Origin: an uncultured Phycisphaerales bacterium
GTDB taxonomy: Bacteria; Planctomycetota; Phycisphaerae; Phycisphaerales; SM1A02
DNA length: 64,000 nucleotides
Reading direction: 5' to 3'
Assembly: GCA_905480395.1 (NCBI GenBank)
Contig: CAJQQE010000049.1
Span: 1-64,000, forward strand
Position 1 is the first letter of the stretch; each line of letters starts with the position of its first letter. Of this stretch, positions 44,364 to 55,158 are shown piece by piece. Below the pieces are notes generated by a model that searched no databases, was not told the DNA's origin, and saw nothing but the letters and a program-made list of their open reading frames with translations. A program made the position numbers and the translations under genes.

Positions 44364-44896
44364 GAAGTCTTCGCTCCATCAGTTCCATCGACGCCGGGGA
44401 TCGGGTTTGCGAGCACCTGGCTGGTCTGGTTTCGTCGCCATTCGATGAGCTTCGACCGCACTTCGGCATCTTCGAGGGCGATCACCGAGGCGGCGAGCAG
44501 TCCGGCGTTGACCGCGCCTGCTCGTCCGATCGCCAGGGTTCCCACCGGGACACCGGCGGGCATCTGCACGATGGAGAGGAGGGAGTCCATTCCGGAGAGC
44601 GCTTTCGATTGCACGGGGACGCCCAAGATTGGAAGGTGGGTCTTTGACGCGACCATTCCGGGCAGATGGGCGGCACCGCCCGCTCCGGCGATGATCACTC
44701 GAAGGCCACGGTCGGCGGCGGCGGTCGCGTATTCAAACAGCAGGTCTGGCGTGCGATGGGCGCTGACCACCCGGCATTCGTGTGAGACCCCGAGCGCGGT
44801 GAGCGTCTCCGAAGCGTGCTGCATGGTCTCCCAGTCGCTCTGGGATCCCATGATCACGCCGACGAGTGGATTCGTGACGGTATCGGCGTCATTCAT
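44360..44896 (-). CDS. purE: N5-CAIR mutase
   Basis: Class I PurE (EC 5.4.99.18), 178 residues: moves the carboxylate of N5-CAIR to give CAIR. Seen: [26 protein letters not shown] with the catalytic His, [15 protein letters not shown] and [20 protein letters not shown]. The presence of purK next door fits the class I (bacterial) reaction. I start it at the ATG ending at 44896; the frame stays open far upstream, but that part is antisense to the next gene. Confidence 0.95.
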   Translation of the reverse strand: MNDADTVTNPLVGVIMGSQSDWETMQHASETLTALGVSHECRVVSAHRTPDLLFEYATAAADRGLRVIIAGAGGAAHLPGMVASKTHLPILGVPVQSKALSGMDSLLSIVQMPAGVPVGTLAIGRAGAVNAGLLAASVIALEDAEVRSKLIEWRRNQTSQVLANPIPGVDGTDGAKTS

Positions 44897-45052
44897 GGGT
44901 GGAATCCTACCTCGGACCCGAGTCGAGAAGTGGCTTTCGGCCGTCGATCCCAGCTCCTCCGCGCCTCTGCCCGAGGCCCACCAGGCAATGTCTGGTTCAA
45001 AATCCTGATCTGGCCTGCTCAAGAACCGCCGTCGCGAGTAGCATTCGGGACC

Positions 45053-45898
45053 ATGCCCACAATCATCGTCAATCAGGAATCCGTGTCGCTCGTTGATCAG
45101 GAACGAGTGACTTTCCAACGCTTCGCCGAGCTGTCCTTTCCCCAGTGCCTCGCGCTCATGGGGATTCCGCGTGAGCGGCGGTTCATCTCGATGCTGCCCG
45201 CCTCGTATGTGCTCAAACGACGGGAAGATGGTGTCGACTGGGATGATCCGATGGTCCAGGTCGCGCTCTGGAACCTTCACGATCTCGGGGTGGCTGAGAT
45301 GAGTCTTGAAGCGGAAGCCAATGGAGAAGACGGCAACCCACAGATCCGATTTGATCGTGCGGAAGCGACGGACATGGCCATGGGCCGCGATTCGTCCATC
45401 AACTTCTCGACCGTCAGAAGCGGCCGGGCGTACATCGCCGCGCTCAACAACGTCGTTCACCGCACCTTCTTCTTCAATGGCGTTGAACACGAAATCGGTA
45501 TTCAGGGCCGGCCGGAGGTCGAGAAGATCGCAGAGTTGGCCCATCAGGGGCGGCAGAATGACGAGGGGCTCCTCTTTGCCATTTCCCGGACCTTCGCAAA
45601 GATGGTGCAACAGGGCCTGACGGCCGAGGACGTTGAAGTCAAGTCGGGGATGGAACTCCTCGCAAACCTCGGTTGCATTGCGATCTCCGTCGTTCCCGAC
45701 GAGGACCGGGTGGTCTTCAATGGGTTCAGTGTCATGTCGGCGATGTCCAGCGGGCTGCTGCAGGGACTGAACTGGGATCAATTGAAGAAACTGAGAGAAA
45801 GCGTTCAGATGATGATCGGCCAGATCAAGGCCCGGCCGGAGACCCCGATCGTCCAGCAATCGAACCGGCCGGTCGCCAAGCGTCGTCGACGGAATTGA
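45053..45898 (+). CDS. hypothetical protein (281 aa)
   Basis: Unrecognised cytosolic protein divergent from purE. It has no signal or membrane segment. Features: a Ser-containing motif ([15 protein letters not shown] at the start), [19 protein letters not shown], a repeated charged/hydrophobic pattern, then a C-terminal helix ([17 protein letters not shown]) and a very basic tail (KRRRRN). The ATG at 45053 follows TTCGGGA; the frame is open further upstream into the purE 5' region, which I reject. The basic tail could bind nucleic acid. No function is claimed. Confidence 0.65.
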   Translation: MPTIIVNQESVSLVDQERVTFQRFAELSFPQCLALMGIPRERRFISMLPASYVLKRREDGVDWDDPMVQVALWNLHDLGVAEMSLEAEANGEDGNPQIRFDRAEATDMAMGRDSSINFSTVRSGRAYIAALNNVVHRTFFFNGVEHEIGIQGRPEVEKIAELAHQGRQNDEGLLFAISRTFAKMVQQGLTAEDVEVKSGMELLANLGCIAISVVPDEDRVVFNGFSVMSAMSSGLLQGLNWDQLKKLRESVQMMIGQIKARPETPIVQQSNRPVAKRRRRN

Positions 45899-45946
45899 TC
45901 CGGGGTCGGTTTCGGTTCGGAGGCGCTCTTGCGGTAGCATCGAGGG

Positions 45947-48886
45947 ATGAAGATCACGCATCGACTCCTCGTCCTCCTCGCCGTTCTCCTTCCCATATCC
46001 ACCAGCGTTGCCGCCAAAGATTGGCCTCGCTGGATCTGGATCTCCGACGCGCCCGGGGCCGGCGAGCTGGCGGTCTTTGATGTCGATCTCGAGATCCCCC
46101 CAGGATCAAAGAGCTTGGTGGTCCGGGCGGTGGCGGATAACGAGTTCGTTCTCCGGATGGACGGCAACGAGTTGCTCCGAGGCGACGACTGGTCGTCGCT
46201 TTCGATTCTCGATCTCTCCAATCCGGAACCAGGTCGGCGCCGACTCTCCTTCGAATGTCGCAATGAAAGCGGGCCGGCAGGGCTCGCGGCCATCATCGAA
46301 GTAGAGACGCCCGCAGGTATGCGGCGGTGGGTCTCTGGTTCAGATTGGTTAGTCAGAAGCGTTGGAGAGTCGACAGACGCCGCCCGCGCTCCAGTTGATT
46401 TTGGTTCGACGGAAGCGCCCGAAGGACCTTGGAACAATCCGTTCGAAGAAAAGATTGCGACGCCGATCGAAGCGATCACCGTGCCGGATGGTTTTGAGAT
46501 TGAGCTTCTGCACTCGGCCCAACCGGGCGAGGGATCATGGAGTTCGATGACCGTCGACGATCAGGGCAGGGTCATTCTCTCGGCACAGTACGGTCCGCTT
46601 CGGAGGATTACCCCGGCGGATTCCCCGGGAGGAGAAGCCAAGGTTGAGCGACTGCACGATACGGTCGGCCGGGCTCAGGGGCTGCTGTTGGTCGGTGATG
46701 ACCTCTATGCAAGCGTGGTCGATGACCCCGAACGAAGTGGCGGACTCTGGCGGCTCCGGGATGCCGACGGTGACGATGTCTTCGAAGTCACGGAGCGCCT
46801 TGCGGCGTATGGGAACGGATCCGAGCACGGCCCCCATGGCCTGGTGCTGGGGCCGGATGGAATGATCTGGACGGTGATCGGAAATTACTCCAAGCATCCG
46901 CAGCCAATTCTGGAGACCAGTGCTCATGCCAATTGGGCCGAAGACACGGTTCTGGAACGGATTTGGGATCCGAGGGGGCATGCGGTCGGCAAGCGGGCGC
47001 CCGGCGGTTTGGTGCTTCGAACCGACCTTGATGCGACGGGGTGGGAGATCGTGGCTGGGGGATTCAGGAATCCCTACGACCTCGATTTTACGGCCGACGG
47101 AGAACTCTTCACGTATGACGCCGACATGGAGTGGGACATCGGCACGCCGTGGTATCGAAGTCCGAGGCTTATTCATGTGGTCTCCGGCGGCGAGTACGGA
47201 TGGCGAGGGGGTAGCGTCAAATGGCCGGTCGACTCACCCGATGCGAGGCCGGCGGCGCTGGAGATGGACGCGGGCAGTCCGACGGGCGTGGCGAGTGGCC
47301 ACCGATCGAATTTTCCCGAACCTTGGAGGAGTCGAGTGTTCCTCGGTGATTGGGCGTACGGACGAGTGTTGGCCGTTGACCTCGAAGCCGATGGAGCGAG
47401 CCATGCCGCCACGGCACATCCTTTCTTGCAGGGACGACCCTTCAACGTCACCGACTTTGCCTTCGGGCCGGATGGGGAGATGTATCTGACCACCGGTGGT
47501 CGTGGGTCCCAATCCGGGCTCTACCGGGTGCGCTGGGTCGGATCGGGCTCGTCGGTCGCCGAGACTTCGAAAGAAGTCGCACCGGCGATTCTCAGGCGAC
47601 GTGCGATGGAGGAATCGCATCGCGACGCATCCGCGCTCGATCAAGAGGAACTCTTCGACGGGCTGGGCGATGCCGACCCGGCCATTCGGTACGCGGCCCG
47701 AGTCGGCGTGGAACGCGCTCTGCTGGCGGCGCGGGATGGTGAGGCAGGCGCCTTCACCGAGACCGACGACGAGGTCGTCGAGGCCCTGCTCGATCTGCCG
47801 GCCGATGCCGGTGGTTGGGAGTCTGCGCTCGCGATCATGCGGGTCGGGGACCGGGCGGAGGCGATCGGCGGGGTCGGCCGGATTCAGGAGATGGCGGACG
47901 AAGACGATTCCGAATCCGGGAGACGCCATCTCGCCCGCGTGCTCGGACTGCTGCTCACTCGCCACGGCCCCCTCGAACCGGATGTGCGGACGCAGTTGAT
48001 CGAGTTGATCGATCCGATTTATCCGACTGGAATCTACGACACCGACCGGGTGCTGGTCGAAGTTCTCGTGGCGCTCGACGACCCGTCGGTCATCGAGTCG
48101 ACGTTACCTTTGATCGAGGCCGCCGACCGTCAGGAGACCGCCATTCTCTTTCTGCACGCTCTTCGGCTTCAGAAATCTGGTTGGGATGACGCATCCCGAA
48201 GTCGGATCATGTCGGCGCTTGATCGAGCAAAGTCGTATTCGGGCGGCGCGAGCCTTCCGGGGTTCGTCGCGGCGATCAGATCCGATTTCGCGAAGACGCT
48301 CGGTCCAGCGGCCGCCGAAACCCTGGCCGCTCGGGAAGCGGCGATGAAGGAAGCCGCGATCGAGGTTGATGTTCGTGCGTTCGTACGAGCCTGGTCGGTC
48401 GACGATTTTTCGACCCATCTGGCGCGGGTGAATGCAGGGCGAGACCATGCACGCGGCGCCGCGATGTTCGAAGCCTTGCAGTGTGCCGCGTGTCACAAGG
48501 TGGGGGATCGAGGCATTGCTTATGGCCCGGACCTTACGGGCGTGGGCGGTCGATTCTCGGCGCATGACCTGCTGGTGGCGATCATCGACCCCGCACGAGA
48601 TCTTTCCGATCAGTATGCGGGAGTGCTCATTGAGCGTGGCGATGCCGATCCGGTCATCGGACTTCCGATCACCGAGGAGGGAGGCGTGCTCGCCGTCGCG
48701 CCCGATCCGCGAACCGGCACCCTGCGAATCGAGATTCCGTTGTCGGAGATCACCTCTCGAACCCCCGTGACGCCCATGGCGGCCGGGCTGGTCGACACGG
48801 CGAGTATGGACGAGATTCTGGATCTCCTTGCGTACATGCGTGCCGGAGGAGAGGCGACAGATACTGCGTTCAAGCGTCCTCCGTGA
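45947..48886 (+). CDS. membrane-bound dehydrogenase-type propeller with C-terminal cytochrome c
   Basis: Exported protein of 979 residues of the planctomycete 'membrane-bound dehydrogenase' type. Signal peptide ([18 protein letters not shown]); an N-terminal beta domain (about 30-140); a sorbosone/glucose dehydrogenase-like propeller (about 175-520: [34 protein letters not shown]); a helical HEAT-like part (about 540-800); and a C-terminal heme c domain with CAACHK (Cys846, Cys849, His850) and [13 protein letters not shown], as in the planctomycete-specific heme domain. It probably oxidises a sugar-like compound in the periplasm and passes electrons to its heme; substrate unknown. Confidence 0.85.
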   Translation: MKITHRLLVLLAVLLPISTSVAAKDWPRWIWISDAPGAGELAVFDVDLEIPPGSKSLVVRAVADNEFVLRMDGNELLRGDDWSSLSILDLSNPEPGRRRLSFECRNESGPAGLAAIIEVETPAGMRRWVSGSDWLVRSVGESTDAARAPVDFGSTEAPEGPWNNPFEEKIATPIEAITVPDGFEIELLHSAQPGEGSWSSMTVDDQGRVILSAQYGPLRRITPADSPGGEAKVERLHDTVGRAQGLLLVGDDLYASVVDDPERSGGLWRLRDADGDDVFEVTERLAAYGNGSEHGPHGLVLGPDGMIWTVIGNYSKHPQPILETSAHANWAEDTVLERIWDPRGHAVGKRAPGGLVLRTDLDATGWEIVAGGFRNPYDLDFTADGELFTYDADMEWDIGTPWYRSPRLIHVVSGGEYGWRGGSVKWPVDSPDARPAALEMDAGSPTGVASGHRSNFPEPWRSRVFLGDWAYGRVLAVDLEADGASHAATAHPFLQGRPFNVTDFAFGPDGEMYLTTGGRGSQSGLYRVRWVGSGSSVAETSKEVAPAILRRRAMEESHRDASALDQEELFDGLGDADPAIRYAARVGVERALLAARDGEAGAFTETDDEVVEALLDLPADAGGWESALAIMRVGDRAEAIGGVGRIQEMADEDDSESGRRHLARVLGLLLTRHGPLEPDVRTQLIELIDPIYPTGIYDTDRVLVEVLVALDDPSVIESTLPLIEAADRQETAILFLHALRLQKSGWDDASRSRIMSALDRAKSYSGGASLPGFVAAIRSDFAKTLGPAAAETLAAREAAMKEAAIEVDVRAFVRAWSVDDFSTHLARVNAGRDHARGAAMFEALQCAACHKVGDRGIAYGPDLTGVGGRFSAHDLLVAIIDPARDLSDQYAGVLIERGDADPVIGLPITEEGGVLAVAPDPRTGTLRIEIPLSEITSRTPVTPMAAGLVDTASMDEILDLLAYMRAGGEATDTAFKRPP

Positions 48887-48946
48887 TTCACGGGTGATCG
48901 TGAAACGAAAACGAAGTACCTCGAGCGGCGGAGAAGCAAAACCCAG

Positions 48947-49609
48947 ATGTCGAAGGATGAATCAAAATCGAAAGCCACCCCACCGACGCGGATCATCGGT
49001 GCAGAGGGCGTGGTCCATCAGGTCTTTCATGAGGCCTATCGCGAGTCGAAGGCAAGCTGGGTGACCGGGCGGCCGCAGCCCGCGGTGATGACCGCGCTCT
49101 CACGCGGTTGGTTTGACGCCGGTCCGCTCCTCGATCTCGGATGCGGCACTGGCGAGAATGCGGTGGCCATTGCAACGGCACGTCGCGAGTTACAGATTCT
49201 GGCGGTGGATGCGGTACCGGCTGCGGTGGATCACGCGCAGGCGTTGATCGCGTCGGCGGCTCTGACGGAAAGGGTGCGGCTCGAAGTTGCAGATCTCCGC
49301 AGTTTCAAACCAACCGAATCATTCGGAACGGTGCTCGATGCTGGAGTACTGCACGTCTTTTCTGATCGGGAGCGAGCCGACTACCTCGAGATGGTCGCGT
49401 CGGCCCTCCGACCTGGTGGCACCGCGATCTTTATCGAATTCAGCGACGCAGAAACCCGCCCGCGTGGGCCTCGGCGACTCGCCCACGACGAGTTCAGTGC
49501 GGCGTTGTTGCAGGCTGGATTCAAGCTCGACTCGATCGAAACGGCCAGATACGAGACCACCGTCCATCCCGGCGGGGCTGAGGCGTGGCTGGTGAGGGCC
49601 ATTCGCTGA
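48947..49609 (+). CDS. class I SAM-dependent methyltransferase
   Basis: A 220-residue methyltransferase (methyltransferase_11/25-like or thiopurine/tellurite TehB-like). Seen: LLDLGCGTGENAVAIA (SAM loop), an acidic end of strand 2 (LAVDAVPAAVDHAQ), VRLEVADLRSF and VLDAGVLHVFSDRERADY. The conserved start VVHQVFHEAYRESKASW and WVTGRPQP resembles the TehB/TPMT-like group that begins with 'W..G..Q'. A small-molecule substrate is likely. It sits 60 bases behind the dehydrogenase on the same strand. Confidence 0.82.
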   Translation: MSKDESKSKATPPTRIIGAEGVVHQVFHEAYRESKASWVTGRPQPAVMTALSRGWFDAGPLLDLGCGTGENAVAIATARRELQILAVDAVPAAVDHAQALIASAALTERVRLEVADLRSFKPTESFGTVLDAGVLHVFSDRERADYLEMVASALRPGGTAIFIEFSDAETRPRGPRRLAHDEFSAALLQAGFKLDSIETARYETTVHPGGAEAWLVRAIR

Positions 49610-49704
49610 TCTGATTCGGCTTGTCCACCATTCGGCTGAATCGCCAATGAGCCCTTTCACGAAATCGTCGCCGCTCAGGCCCCCTTGTGACGTAGGATCA
49701 ACAC

Positions 49705-51180
49705 ATGCTGAATTGCTCCCGAGTACCGGCGGTTTCTTCCTCCGAGTCGCGTTTTTCAGACGGCCTCCGTTCGACGGGCGCCATCATGGCGTTGTGCGTG
49801 GGGGCCGGTTTGTTCGGTGGCTGCACCAATCGTCAGATCAAAGTGGAGATGCAGGTTGGTGCCGATGGGCCGGAACGGACCTTCGAGACGAATCGCACGG
49901 ATCGGGCGGAGATCGGGCGACTATCCGAGACCTACGAAACATCGCCGTCGAGGCGCATCGATGGAAGAGACGGCGTCCGGTTTGAGGGCGTGTTCGAAGA
50001 ACGCGATCTTCCCAGCGAGATCGGCAATCGCAATGGTTGGTCATCTCTTGAAGGGACGTTTGGCACGTCATTCCTCTATGTCGAGCAATTTGGTGCCGCC
50101 CGTGATGACTGGGGTGCATTCCGGGACCGCATGAACGCAGGGGAACTCTGGATTCGGATGGCGATACGTTTCTTCGAGTCGCGCATCGAGGATGAGGAGG
50201 CGCGATCAGAGTGGAGGCGGATCGCGAACGAGGAACTACTCCCAGATGCGATGAGCGCCTTCCTCAGATTCAATGCTGGTGGGTACGTCCAACAGGGGCA
50301 GCGGGTCGATACCCGATTCCGCCCTCCGAAGGAACGGGGGCCGCGAAGCGATGACGAGTGGTTTCAATTGCAGGTCTTCGCTCCGTTGGTAGCGTTCGCG
50401 GTGGAACGATCATGGATCGAGCCTTGGGAGGCCCAACTCGTCCTTCTCTCCAGCATCGACGGCTGGGTGTCGGCGGGTGAGCGGGCGTGGACTCGCGAGG
50501 AACTCGCAGATCCGATCGTGAAACGAACCGTTCAGAAGTTTGTTCCCGGCGCCGATCCGGGCGAGATCGGCCCCAGCAACCAGAAGTTGATCCTCACGGG
50601 TCTCGCTTTTCTGTGGTGGGTGAACACCTCGAAGGAGGCGGTCGAAGTCATGCTTGAGTCGCCGGCGATCAGTGATGCTGACAAGACGAAACTGCGGTCT
50701 GGGAATCGATCGATTGATCTTCCGGGGCCCTTTGGCATTCCGATCGGGGGTGGAGAACGACCCCTGGAGAGCGAAGTCATCCTCAGGACCGACGCCGAAC
50801 CGTTCCTGACCAATGGAAATTGGGACGAGAGTCTGGGTACCGTCAGTTTCGGAACCCGGGTCTATCCCGCGGACCAACGTCGACGAATGACACCCCCGGT
50901 GTTCCACGCAAGCTGGGCCGTCCCCAACGATTCCATGCAGGCGTCGATCTTCGGTGAAGTTGTCTTCGTGGGCCAGGATCTGGGGGAGTGTGTCTTCTGG
51001 GAGCGAACGCTTGACGACGAATCTTCGGAAGCGTGGTCGATGGCGATTGAAACCGCTCGCCGCGTCGGTTCACCGGAGGCGCTCCGCGAGATCCTCGACC
51101 GTCTCGAAGGAGATGAGGTGAGCAGCCGGCCGGCACCGGCATCACTTCGGAATGCGGTCTTCGGGACGCCCGGCGCATGA
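49705..51180 (+). CDS. lipoprotein coupled to DUF1592-type heme protein
   Basis: Unrecognised predicted lipoprotein of 491 residues (lipobox GLFGGC, Cys40). It uses ATG 49705 with TAGGATC upstream; ATG 49786 would give a very short signal. The mature protein has helical stretches (AGELWIRMAIRFFESRIEDE) and a mixed C-terminal part (VFHASWAVPNDSMQASIFGEVVF). No cysteine pairs or heme motif. It overlaps the next gene's ATG by four bases (ATGA), so it is probably made in step with the DUF1592-type protein. Confidence 0.7.
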   Translation: MLNCSRVPAVSSSESRFSDGLRSTGAIMALCVGAGLFGGCTNRQIKVEMQVGADGPERTFETNRTDRAEIGRLSETYETSPSRRIDGRDGVRFEGVFEERDLPSEIGNRNGWSSLEGTFGTSFLYVEQFGAARDDWGAFRDRMNAGELWIRMAIRFFESRIEDEEARSEWRRIANEELLPDAMSAFLRFNAGGYVQQGQRVDTRFRPPKERGPRSDDEWFQLQVFAPLVAFAVERSWIEPWEAQLVLLSSIDGWVSAGERAWTREELADPIVKRTVQKFVPGADPGEIGPSNQKLILTGLAFLWWVNTSKEAVEVMLESPAISDADKTKLRSGNRSIDLPGPFGIPIGGGERPLESEVILRTDAEPFLTNGNWDESLGTVSFGTRVYPADQRRRMTPPVFHASWAVPNDSMQASIFGEVVFVGQDLGECVFWERTLDDESSEAWSMAIETARRVGSPEALREILDRLEGDEVSSRPAPASLRNAVFGTPGA

Positions 51181-53615
51181 GGTCCGACGATGGAATGCGA
51201 ATCCTCCGGCCAGCACGTCTGGCTGGAGTGGTTGGGATTCTTTCGCTCTGCGGGATGTTGCTTTCATCCTTTGCTTCGCTTGCGGCCATTCCGTCTCTGG
51301 CGGTTGAGGGTGGCGGAGCCTTCGGGGATGAGGATGAGCTTCTGGACCCGTCGGCCTTCGCAGAAGTCGTGGATATTCACTGCCTTGAATGTCATCGAAA
51401 CGCGCAAGACGAAGGCGGCTTGGACCTTCGAAGTCTGGCGAGGTCGCAGAAAATCGCGTCCGTCGATCCCGTCCTGCTCTTGGCGGTCAGAGATCGCTTG
51501 CGAGCCCGGGACATGCCGCCTCTGAGGGCTGTGACAGAAGAAAATGCCGCCGCGGAACCACCGACGGATGCGGAGTATCGCGAGGGGATTGCGGTGTTGG
51601 GAGGCGTGCTCGCCGCGCAGGCGACTGATGCCGGCGTCCCCGGAGTCGTCCTGCGTCGCTTGAATCGGTTCGAGGTCGCCAATGCCATCGAGGACGTGTT
51701 TGGAATCGCGATCGACATCTCCACGCTTCCCGCCGACGATGTCGGCCATGGGTTCGATCACCTTGGGGAAGTGCTGGCGACGTCGCCGCTGCTCTTCGAG
51801 AAAATTGTCGATCTCGCGGAGTTGGTTGCCCGGCGTTCGATCTTTGATGCCGATACGTCGTTGCCGGAAGTCCAGATTGCGGCCGCCGATGCACTCGAGG
51901 GGGGTCGGGCCTTGCGAGGTGGGCGATGGTTGTCGACCCGTGGCGTGATCTCCGCCGAGATTCCATTGCCTCGCCCCGGTCGCTACCGCGCCGAGTTCGA
52001 CCTTGCTGGACAACAGGCCGGACCAGACCTCGTGCGATTTGAACTTCGGGTGGATGAGGTCGCCGTCGATCGGGTTGAGGTCTCGGAATCGCCGGCAACG
52101 CCCGCCACGTATTCGGTCGAGTTTGAGCACGCCGGAGATGGCGTGGAGCTGGCGGCGGTCTTTCTCAACGATTACTACCAGAAAGACGATCCGGATCCAA
52201 AGAACCGGGATCGAAACGCGTTGGTCGCGGAGATTCGACTGTTCGGTCCGCTCGACCCAGGCGAGCCGAGTCAGATTCAGCGTGCCCTTGAGGTCAGGAT
52301 GAATCGTGGGACTCGACGTACCGGGCTGGCGATGGCGGCCAGATGGATCCTAGAGCGTTGCTGGAGTCGCTCGATCCAATCGAAAGAAGCAATGGCGGTC
52401 GCTGACGTGGTATTGGCGGCCACTGAACCTGATCACGAAAATGCGAGCAACGTTCGGGCCGAAATGATGCAGGCGCTCGTCGTCTATGCCATCGCGAGCC
52501 CGGAGTTCCTTTTTAGAATCGAACGGCCAAAAAGCGGCGCGGAGATCGCCGTGGACGATTCGATGCCACTCGATGGATATTCGGTCGCCGGTCGCCTCGC
52601 GGCTTTTCTGACCGCGAGTATTCCCGACGCGATGTTGCTTGAATCCGCCAAAGCCGGACGGCTCGACTCGACGCGTGGGATCCTCCGAGAAGCCGAACGG
52701 CTTCTCCGGCAAGGCGGTTCACGATCGTTGGCAGAACGATTTGCGACGCAGTGGTTGCATGTCGAAGGGCTCGAACGACTGGAGCCAGACCCGGAACGGT
52801 TTGGAGATATCTCCCCGGCCATGTTGGCGGACATGCGGGAAGAGACCATTCGCGTCTTCGAGGAAAACGTTCAGGATGAGCGAAGCATCCTGTCGTTGTT
52901 TCAGGATTCCACTTCTTGGTGGTCTCCGGCGCTGGCGATTCACTACGGAGTTGATCCAAGCAAACTCGAACTCGATCCAGCTGGATTTAGCAGAGTCGAT
53001 CTTACGGAGGTCAACTTTCCACAAGCGGATCTCGGTCTCCTTCGTCATGCGAGCATCCTGGTCGCCACGAGTAATCCGACCCGGACCTCGCCCGTGAAGC
53101 GAGGCAAGTGGGTGATGGAGTCGCTTCTGGATTGCCCACCGCCCCCACCTCCGCCGGGAGTCGACCAGTTACCTGATGATCATGCATCGGGAGACGACGC
53201 CCGGTCGCTTCGACAGATTCTCGAAGTCCATCGGCGAGATCCGGACTGCGCCTCGTGCCATCTTCGAATGGACGCGCTGGGATTTGCGTTGGAGCCTTTC
53301 GATGCGGTGGGTCGGTGGCGAACCAACGAAGAAGGTCGGTTGATCGATTCCGCGGCGACCTTGCCGGGGGGCCGGAAGATTGAAGGGCCGCGTGGATTGA
53401 GGGATGTGCTGATCGAGGATCCGGCGTTACTCCGGTCATTCGCCAAGCACCTCTTGATCTACGCGCTCGGACGGGGCCTCGAATGGCGGGATGAACCCCT
53501 GCTCGATGGGCTTGCCGCCAAACTGCAAGACCAACCCACGGTCAAGGCCGCGATTGATTTCATCGTGACGAGTGACGCGTTTCGCCGAATGCCTCGGCCA
53601 CGGCCCGATCAGTAG
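51177..53615 (+). CDS. DUF1587/1592/1588/1585 planctomycete heme protein
   Basis: Exported protein of 812 residues with the Planctomycetes domain set. After a signal (LAGVVGILSLCGMLLSSFASL) comes CLECH (Cys69, Cys72, His73), the N-terminal heme motif; then a DUF1587-like region (VLRRLNRFEVANAIEDVFG); a carbohydrate-binding-like beta domain; a DUF1592/1595 region (ALVVYAIASPEFLFRIE, LAAFLTASIPDAMLLESA); and DUF1588/1585 with a second heme motif CASCH (Cys691, Cys694, His695) and the end RSFAKHLLIYALGRGLEW. This family is nearly always next to a DUF1552 gene, as it is here. Function unproven; electron transfer with polysaccharide breakdown is often proposed. Confidence 0.9.
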   Translation: MRSDDGMRILRPARLAGVVGILSLCGMLLSSFASLAAIPSLAVEGGGAFGDEDELLDPSAFAEVVDIHCLECHRNAQDEGGLDLRSLARSQKIASVDPVLLLAVRDRLRARDMPPLRAVTEENAAAEPPTDAEYREGIAVLGGVLAAQATDAGVPGVVLRRLNRFEVANAIEDVFGIAIDISTLPADDVGHGFDHLGEVLATSPLLFEKIVDLAELVARRSIFDADTSLPEVQIAAADALEGGRALRGGRWLSTRGVISAEIPLPRPGRYRAEFDLAGQQAGPDLVRFELRVDEVAVDRVEVSESPATPATYSVEFEHAGDGVELAAVFLNDYYQKDDPDPKNRDRNALVAEIRLFGPLDPGEPSQIQRALEVRMNRGTRRTGLAMAARWILERCWSRSIQSKEAMAVADVVLAATEPDHENASNVRAEMMQALVVYAIASPEFLFRIERPKSGAEIAVDDSMPLDGYSVAGRLAAFLTASIPDAMLLESAKAGRLDSTRGILREAERLLRQGGSRSLAERFATQWLHVEGLERLEPDPERFGDISPAMLADMREETIRVFEENVQDERSILSLFQDSTSWWSPALAIHYGVDPSKLELDPAGFSRVDLTEVNFPQADLGLLRHASILVATSNPTRTSPVKRGKWVMESLLDCPPPPPPPGVDQLPDDHASGDDARSLRQILEVHRRDPDCASCHLRMDALGFALEPFDAVGRWRTNEEGRLIDSAATLPGGRKIEGPRGLRDVLIEDPALLRSFAKHLLIYALGRGLEWRDEPLLDGLAAKLQDQPTVKAAIDFIVTSDAFRRMPRPRPDQ

Positions 53616-53747
53616 GGTTGTCCGCTCTATCGGTGGAGCGGGCGGTGACCAGCCGGTCGCTTGTGGTTGAGGACTTCGGCATTGCTTCACGCTGGTCTGG
53701 CCGGTACCGTCGGAGGTTGGACCGGCTTGAATTTGGAGATTCACCTG

Positions 53748-55112
53748 ATGGCGAAAACGCTTCATCGACGTACGGTTCTTCGGGGGATTGGGACTGCGAT
53801 CGCGCTTCCTTGGCTGGAAGCGATGTCTCCCGGGACCATCACTCGAACGGCCCGAGCGGCGGCCCGGACGTCCACGCCGACGCGACTGGCATTCCTTTTC
53901 GTTCCCAACGGTGTCCATGCCCCTGAGTGGCTTCCGACACCAGGAAACCCCGGCGTGTCGCCCATTCCGGCAGACCTGCCGCCATTGCTTCGTCCATTGG
54001 ATCGGGTTCGTCAACACATCACACTTCACAGTGGGCTTTCGCATCGAAATGCCACCGCACTGGGTGATGGTCCTGGTGATCACGCTCGCAGCGCGGCGTG
54101 CTTTCTGACCGGAACCCATCCTCGGAAGACCGCGGGGAGCGATATCGTGAACGGTATCTCGATCGATCAAGCGATCGCCGCGCGCCACCAAGGGCAGACA
54201 AGATTCGACAGCCTAGAGATCGGATGTGATCCGACCTTGACCGCAGGCAACTGCGATTCTGGCTACTCCTGTGCCTACAGCGCCAACATTGCCTGGCGAT
54301 CGCCACGGACTCCGGTCGCCAAGGAGACGAGCCCCCGAGCCCTCTTCGAACGCCTCTTCATGGCGGGACCAATCGGTGAGTCCCAGGAGGCAAGGGGCCG
54401 TCGGTTGAGTCGTCGACGCAGCATTCTCGATGCGGTTCGGGGTGATGCTCATCGGCTTTCGAGGGACCTTGGCGGACGCGACCGGTCCAAACTCGAAGAG
54501 TATCTTGATGGCGCGAGAGAACTTGAGCGTCGGATTGAACAGGTGGAACGATCCGAACAGGATTCATCGGAGTGGGGGCTCGATCGGCTTCCCAAAGGGG
54601 TCCCAGGCGAATATGGAACGCACTTGGCGTTGATGGGCGACCTGATGACGCTGGCATTTCGACTGGACCTGACTCGGGTTTGCACCTTCATGTGGGCCAA
54701 CGAAGGCTCCAATCGAACGTATCCGATGATCGATGTTCGTCAGGGCCATCATCATCTCTCGCACCATGCTGGCGATGAGTCGAAGATCGACGCGATTCGG
54801 CAGATTAATCTCTGGCAGAACAATCGCTTTGCGGATCTGATCGAGCGGCTGGCCAAGGTCGAAGGCGAGCGCGGCGGGTCGCTTCTGGACGACACGCTGG
54901 TTCTGTTTGGAGGTGCCATCTCCGACGGCAACCGGCACAACCATCACGATCTTCCGATCGTGGTTGCTGGCGGTGGGGGTGCCGCGGTACCGGGCCGAGT
55001 CGTCTCACATGCATCACGAACGCCGCTCTGCAATCTCTATCGATCGATGGCTTCCGCAGCCGGCGCTCCCCTTGAAGAGTTTGGCGATTCCAATGGCGCC
55101 GCAACGCTCTGA
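53748..55112 (+). CDS. DUF1552 protein with Tat signal
   Basis: A 454-residue DUF1552 protein. ATG 53748 has GGAG about ten bases upstream and gives a twin-arginine signal (HRRTVLRGIGTAIALPWLEA, Arg7-Arg8), so it is exported folded. Family motifs: RLAFLFVPNGVHAPEW, DHARSAACFLTGTHP, SCDP-like LEIGCDPTLTAGNCDSGYSC, HHLSHHAGDE and LPIVVAGGGGAAVPGR. The fold is alkaline-phosphatase/sulfatase-like (DUF1501/1552 clan), though the activity is unknown. It is the usual partner of the upstream DUF1592-type protein, 132 bases away. Confidence 0.92.
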   Translation: MAKTLHRRTVLRGIGTAIALPWLEAMSPGTITRTARAAARTSTPTRLAFLFVPNGVHAPEWLPTPGNPGVSPIPADLPPLLRPLDRVRQHITLHSGLSHRNATALGDGPGDHARSAACFLTGTHPRKTAGSDIVNGISIDQAIAARHQGQTRFDSLEIGCDPTLTAGNCDSGYSCAYSANIAWRSPRTPVAKETSPRALFERLFMAGPIGESQEARGRRLSRRRSILDAVRGDAHRLSRDLGGRDRSKLEEYLDGARELERRIEQVERSEQDSSEWGLDRLPKGVPGEYGTHLALMGDLMTLAFRLDLTRVCTFMWANEGSNRTYPMIDVRQGHHHLSHHAGDESKIDAIRQINLWQNNRFADLIERLAKVEGERGGSLLDDTLVLFGGAISDGNRHNHHDLPIVVAGGGGAAVPGRVVSHASRTPLCNLYRSMASAAGAPLEEFGDSNGAATL

Positions 55113-55158
55113 GGATGCAGCGCGACCGGTTGGCCGGATCGCGGCTTTGCGGCCTCGA

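Noticed and set aside
44897-45961. Upstream extension of the purE frame
   Set aside because: PurE begins at [18 protein letters not shown]; the extra part is antisense to the gene at 45053.
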